NCBI RefSeq assembly: GCF_003664255.1
Contig: NZ_RCCV01000001.1
Location: 1,860,001-1,924,000 of the forward strand
DNA: 64,000 bases
Source of the DNA: Micromonospora sp. M71_S20
Lineage (GTDB): Bacteria; Actinomycetota; Actinomycetes; Mycobacteriales; Micromonosporaceae
Reading direction: 5' to 3'
The position numbers were made by a program, and so were the translations under genes. The notes beneath the pieces are model-generated. The model made no database searches and was not told where the DNA came from. It saw nothing but the letters and a program-made list of their open reading frames with translations. This document shows positions 1 to 8,756 of this stretch, piece by piece. Every line of letters starts with the position of its first letter. Positions within the stretch are counted from its first letter, which is position 1.

Positions 1-615
1 CAGCTGATCGCCGGCAGGCTCATCGAGTTCGCCAACGCACTCACCACCGCACTGACCGCACAGGACTTCAAGGGAGACAGGGCCCTCGACGCCGTCAAGA
101 CCCACCTGACAGCGTCGCGTGACCAGACCGCCGGCCTGCTGTTCATCGTCTGCCTGGCGATCATCGTGTTCCTGCTCGCCACCACTGCCTGCAGTGTGAT
201 CGTCCGGTTCGCGGTCGCGCTGGTGCTCACCGCGGTCGCGCCGATCGCGCTGGCATGCCACGCCCTGCCGCAAACCGAGCCGGTCGCCCGCCTGTGGTGG
301 CGGTCGTACGTCGCCATGCTGGCGATCCCGGTGGTGCAGGCGTTCGTGCTCTTCGCCGGTCAGTGGATGCTGCTGGACACCGGCGCCATGCTGCCCGCCC
401 TCGGCCTACCGGTCGAACCGGGCGGTGTACTCAACCTCTTCGTCGTGATGGTCCTGCTGTGGACCACGGTCAAGGTACCGGGGCTGATGCAGCACTTCGC
501 CACCAGCGGCGGCGCGCGTGGCGGCAACCCGGTCGGCGCGGTCGTGCGGGTCGTCGTCGTGCAGCAGCTCACCCGCGGGCTGCGCATCCCCGCCCTTCGG
601 TCGGTGCGACGATGA
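1..615 (+). CDS. TrbL/VirB6-like conjugal transfer membrane protein (3' part)
   Basis: The reading frame is open from base 1, so the true start lies left of the window. The visible 204 residues hold several hydrophobic segments (around residues 45-85, 100-125 and 135-160) and end in a basic tail. This layout, directly upstream of PrgI-, VirB4- and TraD-like genes, fits the polytopic inner-membrane component of a Gram-positive type IV secretion system. The stop overlaps the next ATG (ATGA), indicating one operon. The family is assigned mainly from context and hydropathy because the N-terminal part is missing; a generic membrane protein of the same element is the alternative. Confidence 0.6.
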   Translation, partial: QLIAGRLIEFANALTTALTAQDFKGDRALDAVKTHLTASRDQTAGLLFIVCLAIIVFLLATTACSVIVRFAVALVLTAVAPIALACHALPQTEPVARLWWRSYVAMLAIPVVQAFVLFAGQWMLLDTGAMLPALGLPVEPGGVLNLFVVMVLLWTTVKVPGLMQHFATSGGARGGNPVGAVVRVVVVQQLTRGLRIPALRSVRR

Positions 616-1574
616 ACCCCGACCGCCGCGACGAACAGGCCGTCACCGCCCGGATGCCCGCCGACGTGGACGCGCCGGACAAGGTGCTCTACGGGCTGAC
701 GTTCCGACAACTCGCGATCCTGGCCGTGGCCGCCGTCGTCCTCTACGGCGGCTGGAATGCCCTGCACACCGTCGTGCCCGCGCCGGTGCTGCTCGGCGCA
801 GCCGTCGTCCTCGGCGGCCTGGTGTTCGGCCTCGCTGTCGGCCGCCGCGACGGACTGCCCATGGACATGTGGCTTGCCTCCGCGGTGCGCCACGCCCAAG
901 CGCCACGCGCGTTGTCCACCACCGACACCACCGCGAAGACACCCGACTGGGTGCAGGCCCCGGCGTCGAAGGTGATGCTGCCGGCACCGCTGAAACTGCC
1001 CGCCGACGCCATCGACGAACACGGCGAGATCAGCCTCGGGGCGGTGAAGGCGGCGATGGTCGCGGCAACCAGCGTCAACCTGGCGCTACGCACCGCCGAC
1101 GAGCAGGCCGCCCTCGTCGACACCTTCGGCCGCTGGCTCAACAGCCTCTCCACGCCGACGCAGATCGTCGTGTCGGCGCAGCCGGTCGATCTGCACTCCG
1201 CAGCCCGCACCCTCGCCCAGGCGGCGCAAGAGATGCCGCACCCGGCTCTCGCGGACGCGGCAGCCGACCACGCCCGGTTCCTCGACGACCTCGCCGAACG
1301 GCGGGATCCGCTGCGCCGGCAGGTCCTCATCGTCACCCGCGCGAACCCGGGCGAACGAAGCGAGCACGCCGCCCGACGCCGCGCCGACCAGACGGTCCGG
1401 GCCCTGTCGGGGCTGGGCGTGACCACCCGTGCCCTGGACGGCCACGCCACGACCGCCGCCCTGGCCGCCGCCGCCGATCCCTACCGGCCGCCCCGCCCCG
1501 GCGGACTGGCCGCCTCCCACACCATCATCACCGCGACTCCCACCAGGGGGCCGCGCACCAGGAGGACATCGTGA
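612..1574 (+). CDS. PrgI-family (VirB3-like) conjugation membrane protein
   Basis: The protein has 320 residues. A short polar N-terminus (about 25 residues) is followed by two adjacent membrane segments (about 32-47 and 57-76) and a long soluble C-terminal part rich in Ala and Asp. The KVLYGLTFRQL stretch just before the first membrane segment is typical of PrgI, the Gram-positive VirB3 counterpart that anchors the VirB4 ATPase. The C-terminal domain, with an 'RRQVLIVTRA' strand, is the kind found in long actinobacterial PrgI proteins. The start ATG overlaps the upstream stop, and the stop overlaps the GTG of the VirB4-like gene, so these genes are translationally coupled. Confidence 0.75.
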   Translation: MNPDRRDEQAVTARMPADVDAPDKVLYGLTFRQLAILAVAAVVLYGGWNALHTVVPAPVLLGAAVVLGGLVFGLAVGRRDGLPMDMWLASAVRHAQAPRALSTTDTTAKTPDWVQAPASKVMLPAPLKLPADAIDEHGEISLGAVKAAMVAATSVNLALRTADEQAALVDTFGRWLNSLSTPTQIVVSAQPVDLHSAARTLAQAAQEMPHPALADAAADHARFLDDLAERRDPLRRQVLIVTRANPGERSEHAARRRADQTVRALSGLGVTTRALDGHATTAALAAAADPYRPPRPGGLAASHTIITATPTRGPRTRRTS

Positions 1575-3388
1575 TCTCCGCCAGGCGCCGACGCGCCCAG
1601 AACCACGACCACCCCGGTCCCAGCCCGCTATCCACCGGACTGGCGGCGACCGTAGCGCCGGCCTCGGTGGAGGTCACGCCCCGGTTCCTGCGGGTCGGGG
1701 ACGGCTACGCCGCCACCCTGGTGGTGACCGGCTACCCGGCCGAGGTCGGGCCGGCGTGGCTGGAACCGCTGCTGTCCTGGCCGGGCAGGCTGGACCTGGC
1801 CCTGCACATCGAACCGATTCCCACCCCGATCGCCGCCTCGCGGCTGCGTAACCAACGGGCCCGGTTCGAGTCCTCCCGTCGGGCGGACGAGCAGCGGGGC
1901 AAGCTGACCGACCCGTACGTGGAGGCCGCCGCCGACGACGCCGCCGACCTCGCCGAACGCCTCGCCCGCGGGTCGGCGAAGCTGTTCCGCGTCGGCCTGT
2001 ACCTGACCGTGCACGCCCGCACCGAGGCCGAACTCCTCGAAGCCTGCGCGCAGGTAAAGGCCGCTGCCGCATCCACCCTGATCGAGGTGCAGCCCGCGAC
2101 GTGGCGGCACCTTCCCGGCTGGACCACCACCCTGCCGCTTGCCACTGACAGCCTGCAGATGCGGCGGACGATGGACACCCAGGCGTTGGCCGCCGCCTTT
2201 CCCCTCGCGTCGGCGGACCTGCCCGCGCCGCTACCCGGTGACCCCGCGACCACCGCAGGGGTGCTGTACGGGGTGAACCCCGACTCCCAGGGCATCGTCT
2301 GGTGGGACCGCTGGGCGCAGGAGAACCACAACAGCGTCGTCCTCGCACGCTCCGGCGCCGGCAAGTCCTACTTCGTCAAGCTCGACGTGCTCCGCAACCT
2401 GTACCAGGGAGTCCAGGTCGCCGTCGTCGACCCCGAAGACGAATACCTGCGCCTCGCCGACGCGGTCGGCGGCACCATCGTGCGACTCGGTGCGCCCGGC
2501 GTGAAGATCAACCCCCTGGATCTGCCGGCCGGGGACACCCGCCCGGACGTGCTCACCCGCCGCGGCCTGTTCCTGCACACCCTCATCTCGGTGCTACTGG
2601 GGCAGCTGCCGCCGCCCGCCGAGCGCGCCGCCCTGGACCGGGCGATCCTCGCCGTCTACCGCCAGGCGGGAATCACCACCGACCCGGCCACCCACCACCG
2701 GCCCGCACCCCTGCTGAAGGATCTGGTCGCGACACTGCGGGCCGACGACAACGCCGCCGCCCACGAACTCGCCGCCCGGCTCGCCCCGTGGGTAGCCGGC
2801 TCGTTCTCCGACCTGTTCGACTCACCAACCACGACCCGCCCGGACGGGCACCTGGTCGTCTGGAGCCTGCGGCACCTGCCGGACGAACTGCGCACCGTCG
2901 GCACGCTGCTCGCCCTCGACTCGATCTGGCGGTCAGTAGACGCACCGGGTCGGGCCCGACTGGCCACCCGCCGCCTCGTCGTGGTGGACGAGGCGTGGCT
3001 GCTGATGCGCGACGGTGAGGGCGCCCGGTTCCTGTTCAAGATGTCCAAGGCCGGGCGGAAGCGCAACGCCGGCCTGTCGGTCATCACCCAGGACGTCGCC
3101 GACGTGCTCGGCACCGACCTCGGCCAGGCCGTCGTGTCGAACGCGTCCACGCAGGTTCTGCTCAAGCAGGCCCCGCAGGCCATCGACCAGGTCGCCGACG
3201 CGTTCGGTCTGACCGCCGGGGAACGGCGGATGCTGCTCGCGGCCCGGGTCGGGCACGGCCTGCTGATCTCCGGCACGAACCGGACCGCGTTCGAGTCGAT
3301 CTCCTCGCAGGCCGAGCACCTTCTCGCGACCACGAAGCCGTCCGACCTCGCCGACCTCGACCCCGACGACGGGGAGGAGGAGTTGTGA
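1571..3388 (+). CDS. VirB4/TraC-like type IV secretion ATPase
   Basis: The protein has 605 residues and starts at GTG 1571, which has a GGAGGA ribosome-binding site 6 bases upstream and overlaps the previous stop. The N-terminal half carries the less conserved SCRATCH/PrgI-contacting region. The C-terminal half is a P-loop ATPase with Walker A GAGKS (about 261-265), a VVDPEDEY strand after it, and Walker B VVVDEAW (about 469-475). VirB4 proteins power assembly and substrate transfer of conjugative channels at the membrane. The neighbouring PrgI- and TraD-like genes support this role. Its length is near the lower end for the family, but all ATPase motifs are present. Confidence 0.88.
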   Translation: MISARRRRAQNHDHPGPSPLSTGLAATVAPASVEVTPRFLRVGDGYAATLVVTGYPAEVGPAWLEPLLSWPGRLDLALHIEPIPTPIAASRLRNQRARFESSRRADEQRGKLTDPYVEAAADDAADLAERLARGSAKLFRVGLYLTVHARTEAELLEACAQVKAAAASTLIEVQPATWRHLPGWTTTLPLATDSLQMRRTMDTQALAAAFPLASADLPAPLPGDPATTAGVLYGVNPDSQGIVWWDRWAQENHNSVVLARSGAGKSYFVKLDVLRNLYQGVQVAVVDPEDEYLRLADAVGGTIVRLGAPGVKINPLDLPAGDTRPDVLTRRGLFLHTLISVLLGQLPPPAERAALDRAILAVYRQAGITTDPATHHRPAPLLKDLVATLRADDNAAAHELAARLAPWVAGSFSDLFDSPTTTRPDGHLVVWSLRHLPDELRTVGTLLALDSIWRSVDAPGRARLATRRLVVVDEAWLLMRDGEGARFLFKMSKAGRKRNAGLSVITQDVADVLGTDLGQAVVSNASTQVLLKQAPQAIDQVADAFGLTAGERRMLLAARVGHGLLISGTNRTAFESISSQAEHLLATTKPSDLADLDPDDGEEEL

Positions 3389-5895
3389 CACCACCCCTTA
3401 TCGTGTCGCCAGCACCGGCGCCCAGCCCTTCCGGGCCGGGCGCCGGTGTCATTTCCCCGCCCGGCGCGCCCACGCGCTGCGTTCTGCACGCCGCGCAGTG
3501 GGCGGTGGACCGGCCGTGGCTGCTCGGCGTCGCCGCCGCCCTGCTGGTCGCGTACATCGCCGGGCGCAACCTGCTCGACGGGTGGCGGCACCGCCGCCAC
3601 GCCGACGGCGCCCGCCTCGTCACCGTCGCCCCACCACCGGAGGTCGACCCGCACAGCGCCGCCGCGCTGTGGGCGAACCTGCACGGCACCCTCACCCCCT
3701 CCCGCCGACGTCGGCTGTTGTACGGCAGCCCGCACGTGGTGTGGCAGTACACCTGGACCGGCCGGCAACTGCTCATCAGCATCTGGGTGCCCGGCACGGT
3801 GCCGCAGGGAGCGGTCGAGGCCGCCGTGCGCGCCGCCTGGCCCGGCGCCGCCTGCACCACCGACGACCAGGCGTCCCCGCCGATCCCGCTCGACGTGCCC
3901 GCCGCCGTCGGCGGGCACCTGCTGCCGACGGCCGCCGAGTGGCTGCCGTTTCACACCGACCACGACAACGACCCGCTACGGGCGCTGATGTCCGCCGGGT
4001 CGCAGCTCAAGCCGGACGAGTACGCCTGCGCACAGGTCCTCGCCCGCCCCGCCACCCCACGCCGCGCCGCACGGGCCCGGCGCGCGGCGGGCAGGCTACG
4101 CGACGGCAGGACCGCCGTACCGGCCATCAATCCCGCCGCGCCGCTGCTGTGGCTGATCGAGGTGTTCCTTCCCGGCCACGCCACCCCCCGGAGCGGCGGC
4201 CAGCCCGCCGGCCGCCGGGACCCCGGTGTGGAGCGCGACGTGCGGGCGATCCTCGACAAGATCGCCCACCCGCTGTGGACGATCGGCATCCGCTACGCGG
4301 TCGCCAAGAACACGCACCGCGCCGGCAGCGACCCCTCACCGAGGCTGCGGGGCATCGCGGACGCTCTCGCCTCGTCGTTCGCCGTGTACGCCGGCCGCAA
4401 CCGCCTCGCCCACCGGGCGCGGATGCCGCAGCCGGTGGCCGCGCTGGCCACACGGCGGCTCGGGGCGGGGTTCCTGGCCTCCACCCCCGAGCTGGCCGTC
4501 CTGGCCGCCCTGCCGCAGGATCTGGCCGTTGCGGGGCTGGACCGGGCGCGGGCGAAGTCCATGCCGGCCCCGGTGGCGGTGCCGACCGGCGGCCGGGGGA
4601 TGAAGGTCCTCGGCGACGCCGAAGTCGGTGGTCACGCGGTGGCCCTGTCCGTCGCCGATGCGAGGTACCACATGCATGTGGTCGGATCGACGGGCTCCGG
4701 GAAGACCACCCTGCTGGTCAACATGGCCGTCGACGACATCAGAGCCGGCCGTGGCACCGTGGTCATCGACCCGCACGGCGACATGGTCCTCGACATCCTC
4801 GACCGGCTTCCCGCCAGCGTCGCCGGGCGGGTGGTGCTGTTCGACCCCGACCAGCCCAACCCGCCCACCCTCAACCCGCTGTCCGGCAATGACCCGGACC
4901 TCGTCGTCGACAACCTCGTGTCGATCTTCGGGAACATCTTCGCCAAGGCGTGGGGGCCGCGGATGGACGACGTCATGCGGGTTGCCTGCCTGACCCTGCT
5001 GCGGCACGCCAACGTCACCCTCCAGCACATCCCGCCCCTGCTGAACTCCGCCCAGTTCAGAAGCGCGATGACCGTCGGCTTGGACGACCCGGCCGGCCTG
5101 TCCGGGTTCTGGCAGTGGTACGACGGCCTCAACCCGGCCCTGCGTTCCCAGGTCATCGGCCCCGTCCTGGCCCGCCTGCGGGCGTTCCTGCTGCGGGACT
5201 TCGTCAAGCGCAGCATGCGCTACCCCCGGTCCAGCTTCGACATGGGCAAGGTCCTCGACGGTGGGGCGCTGCTGGTACGCATCCCGAAGGGCCAGCTGGG
5301 TGAGGACACCAGCAAGCTGCTCGGCTCCCTGGTCCTGGCGCAGGTGTGGCAGGCCGCGACCGCCCGCGCCGCCGTGCCGGCCGACAAACGCCGCGACGCC
5401 ACCCTGATAATTGATGAGTGTCAGAACTTCCTGACCCTCGCCAACAGCCTCGACTCGATGTTGGCGGAGGCGCGGAAGTACCGGCTGTCGATCGTCCTCG
5501 CGCACCAGGACCTGGCCCAGTTCCCGAAGGACCTGCTCGCCGCAGCGTCGGCCAACGCCCGCAACAAGCTGTACTTCTCCGTCGCCCCGGAGGATGCCCG
5601 CGTCCTGGCGAGGCACACCCTGCCCGAGCTCGACGAGCACGACCTGACCCACCTCGACGCCTACACCGCCGCCGGGCGCCTCGTCGTCGGCGGGCGGCAG
5701 ACGCCGGCGTTCACCCTCAGGACCCGGCCGCCGAAGCCGGTCGTGGGCGAGGCGACGGTGATCCGGCAGGCCGCGGCGCAGGCGGTGCCAGCGCAGGACA
5801 CCAGCGCGATCGACGATCTCGTCGACCGCTTCTCGGCCCGGCCTGACGACAACCGTCGGCCCCGGGGCAGGAGCGGTCCGAAGGCGAACGCCTGA
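3385..5895 (+). CDS. TraD/VirD4-like conjugative coupling ATPase
   Basis: The protein has 836 residues and starts at GTG 3385, overlapping the VirB4-like stop. One membrane segment lies near residues 45-62, then a long soluble region, then a DUF87/TraD-type P-loop domain with Walker A GSTGSGKTTLL (about 433-443), a following DPHGDMV motif, and Walker B LIIDECQNF (about 673-681). Such proteins dock DNA with its relaxase to the secretion channel and pump it across. The protein closes the visible transfer operon; a 14-bp inverted repeat lies about 110 bp after its stop. The N-terminal 400 residues are typical of actinobacterial 'type IV secretory system conjugative DNA transfer' proteins, but I cannot assign a named domain there. 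Confidence 0.85.
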   Translation: MTPPLIVSPAPAPSPSGPGAGVISPPGAPTRCVLHAAQWAVDRPWLLGVAAALLVAYIAGRNLLDGWRHRRHADGARLVTVAPPPEVDPHSAAALWANLHGTLTPSRRRRLLYGSPHVVWQYTWTGRQLLISIWVPGTVPQGAVEAAVRAAWPGAACTTDDQASPPIPLDVPAAVGGHLLPTAAEWLPFHTDHDNDPLRALMSAGSQLKPDEYACAQVLARPATPRRAARARRAAGRLRDGRTAVPAINPAAPLLWLIEVFLPGHATPRSGGQPAGRRDPGVERDVRAILDKIAHPLWTIGIRYAVAKNTHRAGSDPSPRLRGIADALASSFAVYAGRNRLAHRARMPQPVAALATRRLGAGFLASTPELAVLAALPQDLAVAGLDRARAKSMPAPVAVPTGGRGMKVLGDAEVGGHAVALSVADARYHMHVVGSTGSGKTTLLVNMAVDDIRAGRGTVVIDPHGDMVLDILDRLPASVAGRVVLFDPDQPNPPTLNPLSGNDPDLVVDNLVSIFGNIFAKAWGPRMDDVMRVACLTLLRHANVTLQHIPPLLNSAQFRSAMTVGLDDPAGLSGFWQWYDGLNPALRSQVIGPVLARLRAFLLRDFVKRSMRYPRSSFDMGKVLDGGALLVRIPKGQLGEDTSKLLGSLVLAQVWQAATARAAVPADKRRDATLIIDECQNFLTLANSLDSMLAEARKYRLSIVLAHQDLAQFPKDLLAAASANARNKLYFSVAPEDARVLARHTLPELDEHDLTHLDAYTAAGRLVVGGRQTPAFTLRTRPPKPVVGEATVIRQAAAQAVPAQDTSAIDDLVDRFSARPDDNRRPRGRSGPKANA

Positions 5896-6005
5896 ACGTC
5901 GCAGGGCATCTGGAGCGAGATCGACAGACCGCTCGACCGGAGTCGCCCGCGTCCCGGTCGTCCCTTCCGTGAGGGCTTCACCAGCCCTTCACCACCGATC
6001 ACCAC

Positions 6006-6047
6006 GCGGCACTGACAGATCCGGCCGTACGGGTCTGTCAGTGCCGC
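6006..6047. repeat. 14-bp perfect inverted repeat
   Basis: The arms GCGGCACTGACAGA (6006-6019) and TCTGTCAGTGCCGC (6034-6047) are perfectly complementary around a 14-base spacer. The position, between the coupling-ATPase gene and the replication-relaxation gene, fits either a terminator of the transfer operon or part of a transfer origin. There is no T-tract. The left arm continues into the spacer as a 16-base sequence that is repeated at 7254-7269. Confidence 0.7.
6012..6027 (+). repeat. 16-bp direct repeat, copy 1
   Basis: The sequence CTGACAGATCCGGCCG is identical to 7254-7269. The two copies flank the replication-relaxation gene. This copy overlaps the left arm and loop of the inverted repeat at 6006-6047. 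Confidence 0.65.
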
Positions 6048-6138
6048 TCACCGGCGGTCACCAGCTCGCGGTGACCACCCCACCGAACTCAGACACCCTC
6101 CCTTCGGAGGGACTCCTCTTCCGCCTGGAGCATCCACC

Positions 6139-7092
6139 GTGCCCGCCAGCAACTCCGCGTCCCGCTCGTCCTCCGCCTCTTCTGCTTCCCGTCCGTCTCG
6201 TCTGGCTCGTCTTGACCGGCTTCGTCGGCTTACCGTCCGGGACCACCAGCTGCTGCGGTGGCTCGCCGAGCACTACGTGCTGTCCACCGACCAGGTCGCG
6301 ACGGCCCTGTTCCCCTCGCTTCGCGCAGCCCGGCTGCGCCTCGCCCGGTTACACCAGATGGAGGCGGTCAGCCGGTTCGTCGACGTCACCACCGGCAGCG
6401 GCCAGCACCTCTACACCCTCGGCCCTCTCGGCGCCGTGGTCCACCCCACCCAGTTCAACGACCCGAACCAGGCCGGCGCCCGCGCCCCCCGGACCAGCAT
6501 CGACCGCACCGAACGCATCATCGGCAGCCGCCGCCTGGCCCACCTGCTCGGCACCAACCAGCTGTTCATCGACCTCATCGGCCACGCCCGCACCCACGGG
6601 CACACCCGGCTGGCGCGCTGGTGGTCCGAACAGCACACCACCGCCGCCTTCGCCGCCGCCTCCTACGCCGCCGGCAGCGGAACCGGTGTCCAGCCCGACG
6701 GGCACGGCATCTGGCACGCCGACGGGCGCACCGTCGGGTTCTTCCTCGAACACGACAACGGCACCGAACCCCTCGCCACCGTGCTGCGCAAGCTACGCGG
6801 CTACGAGCAGCTCGCCACCTACGGGCCGCGCTACCCGGTGCTGCTGCACGTCCCCGGCCGCCGCCGCGAACACCACCTCCTCGACGCCCTCGCCGGAGTA
6901 CCCACCGCCATGCCCGTCGCCACCGGCCTCCACGGCGAACACCCCGCCGGACCCACCTGGACCCTCACCACCGACCCTGGTCATCGCCACAGGCTGCACG
7001 AACTGCCCTCCGACCACGGCCCGGACAACCCGCTCACCAACCCGCACCGCTTCCCCGACACCGAACCCGGCGGCACCGACCCGCAGCCCTGA
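6139..7092 (+). CDS. Replication-relaxation family protein
   Basis: The protein has 317 residues and starts with GTG 6139. After a Ser/Arg-rich leader of about 25 residues comes a winged-helix segment (LTVRDHQLLRWLAEHYVLST, about 31-50, then an SLRAARLRLARL helix), then a domain with the GFFLEHDNGTE signature (about 195-205) and an 'RYPVLLHVPG' strand. This is the Replic_Relax layout seen in actinomycete plasmids and integrative elements. Proteins of the family are thought to act at replication or transfer origins. Its position beside inverted and direct repeats fits such a role. It is set apart from the T4SS operon by about 240 bp. Confidence 0.75.
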   Translation: MPASNSASRSSSASSASRPSRLARLDRLRRLTVRDHQLLRWLAEHYVLSTDQVATALFPSLRAARLRLARLHQMEAVSRFVDVTTGSGQHLYTLGPLGAVVHPTQFNDPNQAGARAPRTSIDRTERIIGSRRLAHLLGTNQLFIDLIGHARTHGHTRLARWWSEQHTTAAFAAASYAAGSGTGVQPDGHGIWHADGRTVGFFLEHDNGTEPLATVLRKLRGYEQLATYGPRYPVLLHVPGRRREHHLLDALAGVPTAMPVATGLHGEHPAGPTWTLTTDPGHRHRLHELPSDHGPDNPLTNPHRFPDTEPGGTDPQP

Positions 7093-7140
7093 CATCCACC
7101 CCCACCGCGCGCGGAGGCAGGTTGCCCACCGCTCGTGGGC

Positions 7141-7169
7141 GACTGTGAGACCGACAAGATCTCACAGTC
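7141..7169. terminator. 10-bp-stem hairpin after the replication-relaxation gene
   Basis: The arms GACTGTGAGA (7141-7150) and TCTCACAGTC (7160-7169) pair perfectly around a 9-base loop, 48 bp after the preceding stop codon. There is no U-run, as is common for actinomycete terminators. It could also be an origin-associated hairpin. Confidence 0.5.
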
Positions 7170-7539
7170 CCGCAGCCCCTCACCCGCGGAGCCGGACAGT
7201 CGTCTGACAGTGCAGGCCAACCGCACTACTGACGATCATGACGGTGGCCGGCGCTGACAGATCCGGCCGCTACCTTCATCGGCACCACCCTCACCCACAT
7301 ATCGCTCCACCCGGTCCGGTCCCACCTCGGGAACCATCGCCGCACCCCACGGTGCCTCCGCCCACCCGCCTTCCCGGCCGGTCGGCGCCCGCGCCGCGCG
7401 GCGACCCCCAGGTCGCACCGCACCACCAGCACCACCCCCTGCACCCGCCCCCTGTTCGCTTCGCGAGCCGACCCATGCACCCGGTGGGCCGGCCACTTCC
7501 GCGCGCCCACAGCGCGCACGACCGAAGGAGGAACCCCAG
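7170..7539. other. Non-coding gap with one copy of the 16-bp repeat
   Basis: No convincing gene is seen; the open frames here are Pro/Arg-rich shadows. The stretch holds the second copy of CTGACAGATCCGGCCG (7254-7269) and a related CTGACAGTGC at 7204-7213. It ends in the AAGGAGG ribosome-binding site of the next gene. It is a candidate promoter and/or transfer-origin region. Confidence 0.5.
7254..7269 (+). repeat. 16-bp direct repeat, copy 2
   Basis: Identical to 6012-6027 (CTGACAGATCCGGCCG). The copies lie about 1.24 kb apart on either side of the replication-relaxation gene. Confidence 0.65.
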
Positions 7540-8349
7540 ATGACCGCAACCAACGGTGCCGCGACTCCCCTGAGCCGCTACGGCACCCGCGTACCGACGG
7601 TGACGACCCGCAAGGGCCGCACGACCGCCCCCACTGCCACCGGCAGCACCACGGCCGCCACCACCCCGGTGGTCACGCCGACCGCGACGATCAACATCAT
7701 GATCGTCTGCCTGCCCGACGGCCTACCGTCGCAGGCCCTCACCGCCACCCAGCTCGACCGGCACTTCGGTGTGTCCGGCACCCTGCAGCCCCGCTTCTGG
7801 GCCACCCCGGGCATGTGGCTGTGGCAGCGCGGCCACCTCGTCGCGCCCCGCAAGGGACGCCCGGTGTACTGCGCCGGTGGGCCGGTCAAGCTGCTCGACC
7901 TCGCCGCCATGCGCCACGCCGCCGGGGTCGGTGCCGGCATCCGACACCAACTGTGGCAGCAGGTCGTGCACGGCACCCGGCCGGCCACCCCGTGGTCGGC
8001 CCTGCTGGCCCGTCACCTGGCGGACCCCGCCCGGTATCCGCGCGAGCGGGCCGAGGCGGACTTCCACAACCAGGCCCGTGTCTGCGCCATGCGGATGCAC
8101 AACGCGGCCAACTACGGCGCCGCCCACCTCAGCGTGGGAGAGCTGGAGATGTTCCAGGCAGGTCCGATGGCCTACCAGCACTACAGCGCCACCACGGCAG
8201 TGTGCGGCGACGCCCTGCTCATGCCGGACGGGCACAAGCTCACGCCAGCGAGCGACGCCCTCGCCCACCGGGTGACCTACCTCGAACAGGCAAACCGCTA
8301 CCTCACCACCCTTGAGGCTGACCAGCGTCTGCTCGCCGTCGCCCTGTAG
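7540..8349 (+). CDS. Unknown mobile-element protein, 269 aa
   Basis: I do not recognise this family. The ATG has an AAGGAGG site about 10 bases upstream. The first 45 residues are Thr/Ala-rich and probably disordered. The rest is a compact Trp/His-containing domain with a 'TATQLDRHFGVSGTLQPRFW' segment that resembles a helix-turn-helix, and a long C-terminal helix. Codon use matches the neighbours and there are no membrane segments. The context suggests an accessory function of the conjugative element, perhaps DNA binding, which is inference only. Confidence 0.6.
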   Translation: MTATNGAATPLSRYGTRVPTVTTRKGRTTAPTATGSTTAATTPVVTPTATINIMIVCLPDGLPSQALTATQLDRHFGVSGTLQPRFWATPGMWLWQRGHLVAPRKGRPVYCAGGPVKLLDLAAMRHAAGVGAGIRHQLWQQVVHGTRPATPWSALLARHLADPARYPRERAEADFHNQARVCAMRMHNAANYGAAHLSVGELEMFQAGPMAYQHYSATTAVCGDALLMPDGHKLTPASDALAHRVTYLEQANRYLTTLEADQRLLAVAL

Positions 8350-8756
8350 CAGCACCGAACCGGGAACCGGTCGGGCCGCCACCCGTCCCCTGCCTCCCGG
8401 GGATCGGCGGCGGCCGACCGGCTCCACCAACCCCACCCGCGCCGCGCCGGCCCCCGGCAGCAGAAACGAACTCTGCAGCCGGGCCCCTGCCCTGCGACGC
8501 ACACCCGGCCAAACGAGTGCGGCCACAGCCGCCTCGCCAAGCCCACCGCCACCTGAACCACGCCCGCCCGGAGTGCATCCGACCCGCCTCTGCGGGCCAC
8601 GCACCGTACCCCTGGGCCGGAGCAGCGTGGCGTGGACCCGCTGCGGCCCGGGCGGCACCGCCCGGCGCCCCGGGCCGGGGCGCCCCGCAAGCTCCGGCCG
8701 GCAGAAGCGGCCGACCTTTCCCTCTTCCACGATCACGACCAGGAGATCTCCTCGCC
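8350..8756. other. 407-bp gap with GC-rich hairpins
   Basis: No gene is supported here. Two adjacent hairpins lie just upstream of the next gene: CCGGGCGG (8648-8655) with CCGCCCGG (8658-8665), and GGCGCCCC (8664-8671) with GGGGCGCC (8677-8684). They may be a terminator or attenuator. The open frames crossing the gap are Pro/Arg-rich and look non-coding. Confidence 0.45.

Noticed and set aside
2656..3963. 435-residue open frame on the - strand
   Set aside because: It is antisense to the VirB4- and TraD-like genes, which have clear ATPase motifs; typical high-GC shadow.
4336..5652. 438-residue open frame on the - strand
   Set aside because: It is antisense to the coupling ATPase; Gly/His/Arg-rich and without domains.
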